A stretch of 64,000 nucleotides of DNA. Source: Dyadobacter fanqingshengii. Lineage in GTDB: Bacteria > Bacteroidota > Bacteroidia > Cytophagales > Spirosomataceae. Within the stretch, counting starts at the first letter, position 1. Every line of letters begins with the position of its first letter. The notes under the pieces are model-generated. The model had not been told where the DNA came from and ran no database searches. It saw only the letters and a list, made by a program, of their open reading frames with translations. Below are positions 33,966-42,109 of the stretch, piece after piece. The position numbers and the translations under genes were made by a program. The stretch is from positions 4,464,001 to 4,528,000 of the forward strand of contig NZ_CP098806.1 of NCBI RefSeq assembly GCF_023822005.2, written 5' to 3'.

Positions 33966-34700
33966 TTAGCTGATAACATCCCAACCATGTTCACATTTTT
34001 TACATTTATAAAAGCGGTGGTAAACCTTTTTCGAATAAGTATATGGCTCATCGACTTCAACATATCCTCCCGAGCCCCCCTGAACATCCTTCCTTACCGT
34101 CCTTGTGCCCTGATAGGTATTAGTACCTGCATAAACTGATTTAAGCTTAACTCTACTCCACCTCTGGTTACATTTAGGACACGATCTCTTTCCCCCAAGT
34201 AGAAAATAAATTGCAAATACTGCTATTGCTAGTCCTAACAGACTCAGCATTACATTCTTCCTAAATTCCGCGGCCTCGATTGGTTTTCGATACAGCACTC
34301 CTTCATAGCCAGAAACTAAGTTATCTTTGGCATTGTCATTGAACGTTTCTCGAGAGAAGTCTGATCGATTTAACCTTTTGCCTAATTCATTTTCAGGTAT
34401 ATACAATTCATATACGCCCGATTTAGGACCTTCTAAATTATCTACAAGTGCCATACCCCAGTCGCCACTATAACCGTTGTATGACCCAGTGTAAAAAGAA
34501 GTGACACTAATGACTTCGTCTTGTCCAATTAAAACTTCTTTCCCTAATTGATCAAAAACCTTTGCGCCTTTCCTCAACTCGAAATATCCAGTCTGCTTTG
34601 ATGAAGGCCGAAAACCCGGATCTGCCCAAGGACCAAGAAGTACTTGTGCTGATAAATTAGTGGCAAGAAATAATAAACAACAGAGTAAAAAGTATCTCAT
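33966..34700 (-). CDS. Secreted/membrane protein with cytoplasmic zinc ribbon
   Basis: A 244-residue protein. A signal peptide (MRYFLLCCLLFLATNLSA) is followed by a ~130-residue extracytoplasmic domain, a membrane helix (VMLSLLGLAIAVFAIYFLLGG, about 150-170) and a C-terminal domain with two Cys pairs, CPKCNQRW and CKKCEHGW, spaced like a zinc ribbon. The topology puts the putative ribbon inside the cell. The function is unknown, and it belongs to a run of minus-strand envelope genes. Confidence 0.6.
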   Translation of the reverse strand: MRYFLLCCLLFLATNLSAQVLLGPWADPGFRPSSKQTGYFELRKGAKVFDQLGKEVLIGQDEVISVTSFYTGSYNGYSGDWGMALVDNLEGPKSGVYELYIPENELGKRLNRSDFSRETFNDNAKDNLVSGYEGVLYRKPIEAAEFRKNVMLSLLGLAIAVFAIYFLLGGKRSCPKCNQRWSRVKLKSVYAGTNTYQGTRTVRKDVQGGSGGYVEVDEPYTYSKKVYHRFYKCKKCEHGWDVIS

Positions 34701-34730
34701 TTCTATAGTATGAATTGTGAATAGTGTTAT

Positions 34731-34991
34731 TTAAATTCTGGTTATCGGAAATCTAAGAATAGATTTTGCAATAACTACGGCAGCCATGGCCCCAACTAAC
34801 GGGACCAAAATAGCCATGCAGCCAACTGTAGTTTTGTTGTATACCTTATTGTAGGCAGCTTTCTTAGGATTGGTCAGCCATCCAATACCTTTGGGAGCCT
34901 TTAACCCTAAGCTATGGCGAACCATTCGCTTGACTGAGATCCTTGCCCCAATCCGTTTGCTTAAAGAAGGCTTTCTGAATCCAAATTTCAT
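34731..34991 (-). CDS. Small basic protein with one membrane helix
   Basis: An 86-residue protein. A very basic N-terminal half (FGFRKPSLSKRIGARISVKR, then HSLGLKAPKGIGWLTNPKKA) is followed by a hydrophobic helix (MAILVPLVGAMAAVVIAKSIL). The motif SLKKRI.AR.S.KR with NPKKAAYNKVYNKTT is one I recall from small conserved mobile-element proteins in several phyla, but the function is unknown. Confidence 0.55.
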   Translation of the reverse strand: MKFGFRKPSLSKRIGARISVKRMVRHSLGLKAPKGIGWLTNPKKAAYNKVYNKTTVGCMAILVPLVGAMAAVVIAKSILRFPITRI

Positions 34992-35026
34992 AGTTGGGTG
35001 CTATCTATCTCTTGTTAAATAAGCAG

Positions 35027-35584
35027 TTACTTTCTTCTGTACGAAGAACTCGAAGAAGATTTACGATATGTCGATCCACTTGAAGGACGAGATGTTCCAC
35101 TTTTAAGATAAGTTTTGTTACCGTTAGAATTAATATAATAGCGCCCTCCTCTAGGCCCGGTATGAATTGTTGCTCCGGTAGACGGCGTGTTGCCATATGA
35201 AGTTGACGACTTTGATGTTGAGTATGTGGAGGCTGGATAAAGATCGTCACCAACTGAATTTTTAGTGGCATATTCAGGTCCGAAGTTGGAGGCCAGGTAA
35301 TTTTTTTTAGTGATTCGTTTCCTTGACAATACCTTGGTTTTGTACGATACCCCAGTCGCCCAAACCTTTTGGGAGTGGTGCACAACTTGCATGGCGTTGT
35401 CTAGTTCCTCAGATTTCTCTGTATAGACGATTAGTGTGTCGCCGGGTGGAATTGTCCCGATACTTTTTGTCATGACGCCGCCGTCGCCGTATAGTGGCAT
35501 CTTTTCAACTACGATCAGATTATATTGAGTAACGGAGCAGCTTGACAAAAATAAGATGAGAATAAATAGTAGATATTTAATCAT
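35027..35584 (-). CDS. Lipoprotein with C-terminal GPRGGRYYINSNGNKTY domain
   Basis: A 185-residue protein. The lipobox LFLSSC (Cys about 16) predicts a lipoprotein. An SH3-like beta segment (KMPLYGDGGVMTKSIGTIPPGDTL) covers about residues 28-80. The C-terminal half is Ser/Thr/Tyr-rich low complexity around IHTGPRGGRYYINSNGNK, a PBCV-type basic adaptor-like motif, and ends in a run of Ser and basic residues. The function is unknown. Its motif is shared with the broken gene at 33702-33906. Confidence 0.6.
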   Translation of the reverse strand: MIKYLLFILILFLSSCSVTQYNLIVVEKMPLYGDGGVMTKSIGTIPPGDTLIVYTEKSEELDNAMQVVHHSQKVWATGVSYKTKVLSRKRITKKNYLASNFGPEYATKNSVGDDLYPASTYSTSKSSTSYGNTPSTGATIHTGPRGGRYYINSNGNKTYLKSGTSRPSSGSTYRKSSSSSSYRRK

Positions 35585-35599
35585 AAGCTTCGTTTGAGG

Positions 35600-36099
35600 T
35601 TAGTTGTAAGCGTCAATTAATCCGTCATTATTATTGTCGTAAGCAGAACGGCGTACATCCACTCCAGCGCCATTGCCAATGAACGCCTTGTCCGCAGTTA
35701 AAGAGATTCGCTTGCCCTGGTTTACCTCTTAGATATTTCAACATGTCAAACGACATCCCGTCCATACATCACCGCTAGCTAGTTTCTCGTAATCCTATTT
35801 TGACCATTCAGGATGCTTCTTCCAAATCTTGCCGACAACAGTTTTATAAAATCCTTTGTTCTCCTCTTCAATGCGCTTTTCCTCGACTTCAAATTGGATT
35901 AGCCTTTTGGCAATCTTTTCTTTGCTGCAAGGCGGAGTCAATCCGACTTTTTCGTAGGAGTCATTTCCTAGTCCGAGTGAATAGCTGAGTCTCCTTTGGG
36001 AGCCGAAATGAGCATATACGTTATGAAGAATAAGGGTTCTGCTACTGACATTCCAATCGCAAAGACCGGTATCTTCTTCTTACCTGAATCTGGGGGCAT
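35600..36099 (-). pseudogene. Disrupted membrane protein gene with several frameshifts
   Basis: From 36099, MPPDSGKKKIPVFAIGMSVA and a hydrophobic segment FFITYMLISAP are readable until a stop. A second frame then gives GNDSYEKVGLTPPCSKEKIA... IWKKHPEWSK to a stop at 35795. Beyond that come DYEKLASGDVWTG, GMSFDMLKYLRGKPG and, in yet another frame, an EF-hand-like DNNNDGLIDAYN ending at 35600. These pieces line up in order on one strand, so a single gene with at least two frameshifts and one stop is the simplest reading; the 3' piece could instead belong to another gene. Confidence 0.5.
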
Positions 36100-36321
36100 T
36101 ATGTTGAAGGGCTAACATTAAAAGACCAATCAGAAATACTGAATATAAGTATTTTTCAAAAAAGTTGAATAAAAGTAATACTACAAAACATAAGGAACAG
36201 CACAAAAACAATTTATTAAACGGTTGACGTTAGATTCAGTAGTTGATAATACACGCGATCGGCTCGATCAATCACTTTACAACTCGGCCACTATCGCTCA
36301 CTTTCAGCCGCAATCAAATAT

Positions 36322-36481
36322 GATCCGCCCGCAACTCCGCAACTACTAATAGATCCTATTAGGTATTTCCTTATCCATTACAAAGTACATTGCATCATCG
36401 TTGCACTGTTGAAGTATACTAGGAGCAGTCTTAGGCCATATGCCTACTATTATCTGTAGTAATCTTCAACATGGGCCAACC
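36322..36481. repeat. Structured ~160-nt element, unit A (most diverged)
   Basis: 160 nt. It shares with units B-D the blocks GCAACTCC.YAACTACT near the left end, TAGGT..TTCC, TACATT and TCGTTGC in the middle, and CATGGGCC at the right end. The terminal complementarity is weak in this copy (GATCCGCCC against GGGCCAACC). No open reading frame fits. About 147 nt separate it from unit B. Confidence 0.65.
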
Positions 36482-36628
36482 AATAGTTTATTATAACGAA
36501 AGTTTTCATTTCTGCGAAACATGAAAGTGCTTACGAAATAGCTATTCTAGGGCCATCTTGTGTTCAATGAGGAAGTGACCAGCCCGGTAAGGATACAAGG
36601 TGAGCGGAATTTTGAATTGAAAAATAAA

Positions 36629-36786
36629 GGCGGCCCCGCAACTCCATAATTATCGGAAAAGAAAATAGGTCTTTCCTTTTTTTCTCGATGATACATTACC
36701 TCTTCATTGCAATGTTCAAGTAAGCTTAAAAACCTGATAGGTCATCAACCTTGAACGGCGCATAGCAACCCTAAACATAGGCCGCC
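36629..36786. repeat. Structured ~160-nt element, unit B
   Basis: 158 nt. The ends are exact complements: GGCGGCC (36629-36635) and GGCCGCC (36780-36786). Internal blocks: GCAACTCC, AATAGGTCTTTCC, ATACATTACCTCTTCATTGC, TTCAAGTAA and GCGCATAG. It lies 86 nt before unit C. Confidence 0.75.
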
Positions 36787-36872
36787 ATAATCTTTCAACA
36801 ATCCGGAAAGCGAGCGACATTCTAACAGATAAGATGCCCGTTTCAAGAATAGGAAATTGTAGCGAAAAAAAA

Positions 36873-37032
36873 GGCGGCCTGCAGCTCCGTAACTACTTTT
36901 AACTGGAATGGGTCGTTTCCCTCTTTTCCTCCTTAGTACATTATAACATCGCTACTCGGTTTAAGTAAAACCCTAAAGTCAGACAGGTCTTTCTCCTTCT
37001 ACGGCGCATAGTACTCTTGAACTTGGGCCGCC
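36873..37032. repeat. Structured ~160-nt element, unit C
   Basis: 160 nt. The ends GGCGGCC (36873-36879) and GGCCGCC (37026-37032) are exact complements. It shares CTCCGTAACTACTT, TACATTATAACATCG, TTTAAGTAAA and GCGCATAGTACTC with its siblings. It is followed by about 180 nt of unrelated DNA before unit D. Confidence 0.75.
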
Positions 37033-37211
37033 AGTATCTTCTGGCAAGTTACTGAGGCGATTAAATAACGTGCTGGCGGCTACGGGCTCTTCTGTACCGC
37101 CTGGCTTGTAATTAAGTCAAAATTACAGCTGTCTATCAACCTTTTCGGACGAGATGCGAGTTTCATGGGTAATGCCCTGATACTTTAATGCACCTATATT
37201 GTGCAGTACAT

Positions 37212-37375
37212 GGATGGTCGGCTGGCAACTCCGTAACTACTTAAACCTTAAATGGTCTTTCCTTTTGTCGATCTTAGCATATTACATCTTCGTTGCGCTG
37301 CCCAAGTAAACTGCAACGTACCTTAGGTCTTGCCTTGTCGCAAAAATAGTAATCTCGAACATCAGCCGCCCATCC
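37212..37375. repeat. Structured ~160-nt element, unit D, overlapping the transposase 3' end
   Basis: 164 nt. The ends are GGATGGTCGGCTG (37212-37224) and CAGCCGCCCATCC (37363-37375), complementary at 12 of 13 positions. Internal blocks GCAACTCCGTAACTACTT, TGGTCTTTCC, ATTACATCTTCGTTGC and CAAGTAAAC match the other units. Its right end overlaps the last codons and stop of the IS110 transposase. Relative to B and C, a C-G pair in the terminal stem has become T-A, a compensatory change. Confidence 0.75.
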
Positions 37376-38360
37376 TTATTGATTTGTAAACGCTGTTATT
37401 TTTAACGCATGCAAAAATGCGATGGACCAATTTATTGCGCATTGCATTGATAATCGCCATGTTGTTTTTCCCCTCTTTTTGCTTTCGTAGGTAGTAATTG
37501 CCGAGTTCGCTCCCCTTCTGACGGATACATCCCATTGCTGCCAAATGCAGGCTTGCTTTAATCTCTTTGTTTGCAATGTGGGAAACTTTAGATCTACCTT
37601 TCAAACTGGTGCCTGATGTCCAGTCAAATGGAGCAATTCCGCAGTAACTAGCAAACTTCTTTGCCGAACTTATATTTTTAAACTCGTTGGTATGGATAAT
37701 AATCTGAGTAGCGATGACCTTACCGATACATGGCACTGATGTTATAATCAATACAAGTGAGCTGAGCCTTTCATCACCCTCTATAATCAATTGCATCTCA
37801 CGGCGAAGTGCGTCAAGATCTTCGTTTATAGCTAACAAACTCTTCTCAAAAAGCTTATCAAATGCATATCTTTCGTCTGCTCGCAGGAAATGCGACCGAA
37901 CTTTACCGTCGTTTGTCAGCATCGGTCGAATTTTAACCAATCTCTTCCTGAGTGCTTCGAGCAGTTGCAGCCGTTGGATGCACTCCCTAGGAGGCTCCCA
38001 AAACTTCAATGCAGAATAGTGCTTTTTGGCGTACTCAGCAATCCTTACGGCATCCAACTTATCGCTTTTCCCCCTGGTGATGCCCAGCGAGCGCTTAATC
38101 TGCAGAGGCGATTCCAAACACAATGGGATGTTTTTCAGCGACCTAATGAGGAAGTTACAGTACATTCCCATGTTCTCAGCACAAAACACAATTTCATGCT
38201 TTTTGAAGCGATATTCCTCCTTAAGCATCTTAAGGCATGTGCGAACTGAATCCTCCGTGTTATCAATTTTTAATGAACGTATTGGATGGTTTGACGTCAG
38301 GATCGCCAAATCCATAGTAAGTTTTGAAATGTCTACACCGACAAAAATTTTAGGCTCCAT
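37362..38360 (-). mobile_element. IS110-family transposase (DEDD recombinase)
   Basis: A 332-residue transposase. The N-terminal RuvC-like domain has the four acidic residues of the IS110 DEDD set: D10 in FVGVDISK, E62 in FCAENMG, and D100 and D103 in KSDKLDAVRIAEYA. The C-terminal Transposase_20 domain has SVPCIGKVIATQII, FASYCGIAPFDWTSG with the candidate catalytic Ser (about 249), and GRSKVSHIANKEIKASL. IS110 enzymes are guided by a bridge RNA encoded in the element's non-coding end. About 140 nt precede the start codon and structured repeats follow the stop; the element ends were not determined. Confidence 0.9.
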
Positions 38361-38500
38361 GACGACATTGCATTAGCGGTGTTGACTAGTTCAGGAAAAC
38401 AAATCTATCCCGGTCTTCACTACATGCCTTATTCACTTAAAGCAGTCAAATATCAACGGATCGACTGCAAAAGATATGCCAGATCATGATCATAAGGCCT

Positions 38501-38719
38501 TTACTTGCACGCTTCGAGCCATTCCTTGAATTCGATTAATCTGAGTCGGCAGGAATTGACTGATTTATGACAGGGATTATTATTCAAAATGTAAAGATCC
38601 GCTTCAACAAAAGCCTTTGGGTCAACAATCGTACTAAACTTGTTGGCTTTGACGGGACCAGTTGGCGTCTCGAAATCCTTGAAATATGCTTCCAATTCCT
38701 CGATACTGAAGATCTTCAT
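38501..38719 (-). CDS. DUF6965-like small protein
   Basis: A 72-residue protein, IEELEAYFKDFETPTGPVKAN..., followed by a helical half ending RLRLIEFKEWLEACK. The pattern (F....LP.GP..... T.I.D...FV..HL..L) fits the DUF6965 family of Bacteroidota small proteins as I recall it. The function is unknown. The 140 nt to the transposase hold no gene. Confidence 0.5.
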   Translation of the reverse strand: MKIFSIEELEAYFKDFETPTGPVKANKFSTIVDPKAFVEADLYILNNNPCHKSVNSCRLRLIEFKEWLEACK

Positions 38720-38798
38720 TTACAGTTATTTAAATATTTGGTTGAGTTCAATGCATGGCACAGTTGTTGTGATAACACTGGGCCATTCTCATAGTTAT

Positions 38799-39092
38799 AT
38801 GCGCGATGAATTCCACTTCACCCAACAACAGTTGGAGCTCGGCCTTAAGGCCAATCAGCGGGCTGCATTTGAGTATTTCTATGACCTTCACTCACCTGCA
38901 TTGTATGGAATCATCTGTAAAATTGTCCCGGACCGAGAAAAAGCGTCCGAAATTTTACAGGAGGCATTTATTGAGTTCTGGCAAAAGATACGCTTGTATG
39001 ATGCCAAGAGTGGGACGATATTTAGGTGGGCGCTTCACATTGCCAGACGGATAGCGATGGAGAGGGCTAAGGATAAATTGCCCGTTACATAA
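38799..39092 (+). CDS. Truncated ECF sigma factor (region 2 only)
   Basis: About 97 residues from the ATG at 38799: LELGLKANQRAAFEYFYDLH, then EILQEAFIEFWQKIRLYDAK and IFRWALHIARRIAMERAK. These are regions 2.1-2.4 of an ECF sigma factor. The frame ends at KDKLPVT just where the linker to region 4 should begin, and I see no region 4 helix-turn-helix in any frame downstream. It is probably a remnant cut by rearrangement near the IS110 element. It could still bind core polymerase or -10 DNA. Confidence 0.6.
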   Translation: MRDEFHFTQQQLELGLKANQRAAFEYFYDLHSPALYGIICKIVPDREKASEILQEAFIEFWQKIRLYDAKSGTIFRWALHIARRIAMERAKDKLPVT

Positions 39093-39451
39093 CAACATTT
39101 GGAAATTGCCAAGTAGAAGCCCGAAAACATGCACATGAGGTAAGCGCGGAATACCCCTCGTGGCATTGTGCTGGTCGTTACGGCACGAATGAATATGCCA
39201 TCGCTTGAATGATGTCAGGGATGCGTTTACTCTAACATGCATTTCCGATGACGAAGGTGGCGGGGATATGACGCTCCACATAAGACAACTAGTTTGGTTG
39301 AGCTTAAATTTTATCACCATAAACCACATAATTATAGCCAGTTACATTCTCGAAAAACCGTTTACTCAATTGTATAAGATAAGCAATTCCCTGGTGTTAG
39401 ATTTTCATTCCACTTTGCTTTTTGCTAATTATACACCTTCCTATTAATCTT
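39093..39451. other. Gene-free stretch, nothing recognised
   Basis: About 360 nt between the truncated sigma gene and the next membrane protein gene. No long open frame, repeat or promoter of the TAnnTTTG type is evident. It may hold remains of the lost sigma region 4. Confidence 0.5.
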
Positions 39452-40462
39452 ATGCATCGGATTTCTGTATTTAAGCGAAAAACAGCAGAAGTTTGGCGAC
39501 GCTTCAAACCCCTTTTCGTTGTTTATTTTCTTTTTGTAATCGGGTGGTTTGCATCTGAGGTTTATCGAATGGATCTTATCCAAATTGTGGATTTTCAATT
39601 GGGCCTGGGGGATGGCTTTGTCTTATCCTGGCAATCGTCACTATTTCAAGATCTCATTTTCTTTGGAACGACCGGATTTTTAGGCCTAGTTTTAAGTACA
39701 AGACTGCCCCATGAGGAAAATTTCGATACGAGATCTAATGTGCTGGCAAATGCCTTAAATGTCGGAGCAGAGGCTAAAAGATTCGTTCGTGAGGCGCTAG
39801 GGGACTTAATGGTCTATAATGAGTCCGCAATTATTACTATTCATATCGAAAAATACTGGCCAGATCACAACAAGGTATCAGTTTTTTGCATTCACGAAAA
39901 CAATTTACGTAATATGTGCTCAGATCAGCCGTTCAAGTTCCCGGTTAACGCGTATGTTATGCCTGGGCCAGAACTAGATGGTGGCTACGGTTATTTGTCA
40001 CGGTTAGCGTTTGAAGACAAAAGCAATGTAAACAACAACATTTTCGTACACGATGGAGGAGTTAGAAATATCGATAAGTCTGGTTTTGAATATGTAAATA
40101 GGCTGGAGATTGCACCTGACGGCATTGTAGTACAAAGGTTGGAGTACTTAATATATTGTAATACAGATAATGACACGCAAAATCCAGATAGCAGATTGTT
40201 TTTTAAGAGCCTCATGTTTACCGAAAACTTAAATGTTCGATTAGTCAACAAGTCTGGCATCGACTTAAAATATGAATTTTCTTATCCTGATAGGCGAAAA
40301 GATCATAACGAAACGCAGTTACGCATCATCGCGGGAAGGGGGAAGGTTCTTAATCAAAAAGCTTCGTATAAGCGAAGTATGAGAAACGAGGGACCGCACG
40401 TTGTGATTAAAAATAAATACATGTATCGTCAAGACAGATTCGAACTTTCGATCTTTGTTTGA
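39452..40462 (+). CDS. Two-helix membrane protein with large cytoplasmic domain, unknown
   Basis: About 336 residues from the ATG at 39452. Two membrane helices (FVVYFLFVIGWFASEVY, then LIFFGTTGFLGLVL) lie within the first ~85 residues. The soluble part has no motif I know; it contains RFVREALGDLMVYNESAIIT and many Asn/Asp-rich turns. A two-helix anchor plus soluble domain is a layout shared by membrane-acting defence effectors, but no sensor gene is adjacent, so this is only a possibility. A TTG 30 bases upstream is an alternative start. Confidence 0.5.
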   Translation: MHRISVFKRKTAEVWRRFKPLFVVYFLFVIGWFASEVYRMDLIQIVDFQLGLGDGFVLSWQSSLFQDLIFFGTTGFLGLVLSTRLPHEENFDTRSNVLANALNVGAEAKRFVREALGDLMVYNESAIITIHIEKYWPDHNKVSVFCIHENNLRNMCSDQPFKFPVNAYVMPGPELDGGYGYLSRLAFEDKSNVNNNIFVHDGGVRNIDKSGFEYVNRLEIAPDGIVVQRLEYLIYCNTDNDTQNPDSRLFFKSLMFTENLNVRLVNKSGIDLKYEFSYPDRRKDHNETQLRIIAGRGKVLNQKASYKRSMRNEGPHVVIKNKYMYRQDRFELSIFV

Positions 40463-40823
40463 AATTTACCGATTACTAAACTCTGTATTACAATGCTTGA
40501 GTTTGTAATTACATTCACTTAACTTTGAGTATTAATGAAACTAGCAAAAATAATGGGAGGCGGAGGTAATTGAATTTTAGCGCAAAAGTGGGAATATATC
40601 ACTAAGGCGTGATGATAATTGTCTAAACACGGATGTTTATCTAGACTCCGCTCAGACGCGTAAAGATATCCTATGTCAAATGGTATAGAGGATTTCTCCT
40701 CATATCTATCCTATTCGTTTGTACACTAGTAGGACATCCCAGAAAAATGACCCTCGATTTTTGGGAATCCCATGTATTTGGATGAAATAATTTTGAGTCC
40801 TAAGAATACTTAGAATTAATTGA
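40463..40823. other. Gene-free stretch, nothing recognised
   Basis: About 360 AT-rich nt between convergent genes. Short hairpins such as GAGGATTTCTCCTC (near 40688) and GGGAATCCC (near 40760) occur, without a T-run; no gene is supported. Confidence 0.5.
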
Positions 40824-41546
40824 TTATAGTTGGTCAGCCCTACTGTCCACCCAAATTTTCTTGAGGCTTTTATAGATATGTCGATGCGCAGATGATGCCC
40901 CACCCTCTTCTCGTGCTGAGGTCAATATCGCCGACAGACCTTCCTTAATCTCTTCCTCACTTAGATCAATTTCATCAATGAACTGAGCACTTTTCGGAGT
41001 AGAGAGCTTGTATTCAAACCAGGTCGAAAGATCAATCACTTCCTGCAAAGTATACTTTTTCCTGCTCTTGGCCTTTTCCGATTTGAATGGAATATCCAAT
41101 ACAGTAAACAATATCTTACGCATCAACTTGGCCTTTTTTATTGCTAATCCAAGGCTGGGAGCCCAAAAGACTCCTCCGATTCCCCACATTTTATCAGGAT
41201 CTGCTAGCTCTGCTGCCCGCATAGCAACAACGTGCTCATAATGCTCTTCAATCGTAAGCTCGTCCAGATTATTGCCTAGTAAATCGGCAGGGTCGAACAA
41301 ATGTCCGTCGCGATGCAAGCTTATGTCATATGGCACTAAACCAATTTCTACCAGGAAAGCATATTTATCTACTGGTAAAAGATTTTCTTCAGCACGCACC
41401 TGTTTCAATGAAACCCCACCTTCGATAAACGTCCGCAGTCTATCAATCAGAGCATCAATTGTGTCTTTATCACTAAAAACTGCCACGGGGGCTTCTGTGC
41501 CTTCCATTCCAGGGCATAGCTGGTAAACTATATCGTTTTCTCCCAT
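40824..41546 (-). CDS. Hypothetical protein, paralog 1 of the XRE-led operon
   Basis: About 240 residues from the ATG at 41546. The middle part, DKYAFLVEIGLVPYDISLHRDG, then GVFWAPSLGLAIKKAKLMRK, shares its layout with the two proteins encoded upstream (DKY..LV..G..PY.I.L..G and G.FW.....A...A). The C-terminal ~80 residues are an extra charged helical extension. No family is recognised. It is the last gene of the operon and follows a possible attenuating hairpin. Confidence 0.55.
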   Translation of the reverse strand: MGENDIVYQLCPGMEGTEAPVAVFSDKDTIDALIDRLRTFIEGGVSLKQVRAEENLLPVDKYAFLVEIGLVPYDISLHRDGHLFDPADLLGNNLDELTIEEHYEHVVAMRAAELADPDKMWGIGGVFWAPSLGLAIKKAKLMRKILFTVLDIPFKSEKAKSRKKYTLQEVIDLSTWFEYKLSTPKSAQFIDEIDLSEEEIKEGLSAILTSAREEGGASSAHRHIYKSLKKIWVDSRADQL

Positions 41547-41610
41547 TAAACTGAATTTAATATTCTGTGGCAACTGGTATTATTTGCATGATTATGCAAT
41601 CACACGATAA

Positions 41611-41646
41611 ACATAAAACACCTGCCTCACATAGCAAGACAGGTGT
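41611..41646 (-). terminator. Possible terminator or attenuator inside the XRE-led operon
   Basis: On the minus strand ACACCTG and CAGGTGT pair around a 15-nt loop and are followed by TTTATGTTTAT. The stem is short and the T-run imperfect, so read-through into the last paralog gene is likely. Confidence 0.4.
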
Positions 41647-41725
41647 GCAGATTATTCTTCATCAAGCCTGCTATGCAGGCATGTACTTTATGTTACCTCA
41701 AATCTTATTCCAGATCAACTACTGG

Positions 41726-42109
41726 TCATTCTCTTTCGACTTTGGCAACCTCTTCGTCTACCAATGCAACGAACTTTGAACGTGAAGAAGTAATCTCGGC
41801 ATCTTTGAGATCCGACAGGCTAAAGGCTCCCGTCTTTTCTGGTTGATCAAGTAAATAGAACTCAAAATGATGCACAGCCTCTTTACCGCGCTCTAACGTT
41901 TCCCGTTTGTAGGATTTTAAATAAGCTCCTGCATCCAAAAAGATATTCTTTTGGAACGGACTTGATAGATAGTCCGAAGGACCAAACTTAAAATAAAATG
42001 CTTGGCTGACCTGATGAATTTTTTCGTCAGTAAGCGCCGGAAATTCTGAAAGTTCATCTTTCAAAAAACCATTAAACTGTTTCGGCGGTATTGCTTTGAT
42101 CAGGCTCAT
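41726..42109 (-). CDS. Hypothetical protein of the XRE-led operon
   Basis: A 127-residue protein, MSLIKAIPPKQFNGFLKDEL..., with helical content and a charged C-terminus (VALVDEEVAKVERE). Its start overlaps the preceding gene by 38 bases, so it is probably translationally coupled. No family is recognised. Unlike its neighbours it does not show the shared GTFW/PY-L-G pattern. Confidence 0.5.
   Translation of the reverse strand: MSLIKAIPPKQFNGFLKDELSEFPALTDEKIHQVSQAFYFKFGPSDYLSSPFQKNIFLDAGAYLKSYKRETLERGKEAVHHFEFYLLDQPEKTGAFSLSDLKDAEITSSRSKFVALVDEEVAKVERE

Noticed and set aside
36322..37375. CRISPR array or integron attC cassette array
   Set aside because: The units are ~160 nt, diverged and unevenly spaced, unlike CRISPR repeats. 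They lack the GTTRRRY/RYYYAAC ends of attC sites and no integron integrase is visible.
38640..38798. Upstream extension of the truncated sigma gene
   Set aside because: The extra 53 residues run antisense over the 38501-38719 gene and have no sigma character; the ATG at 38799 starts right before region 2.
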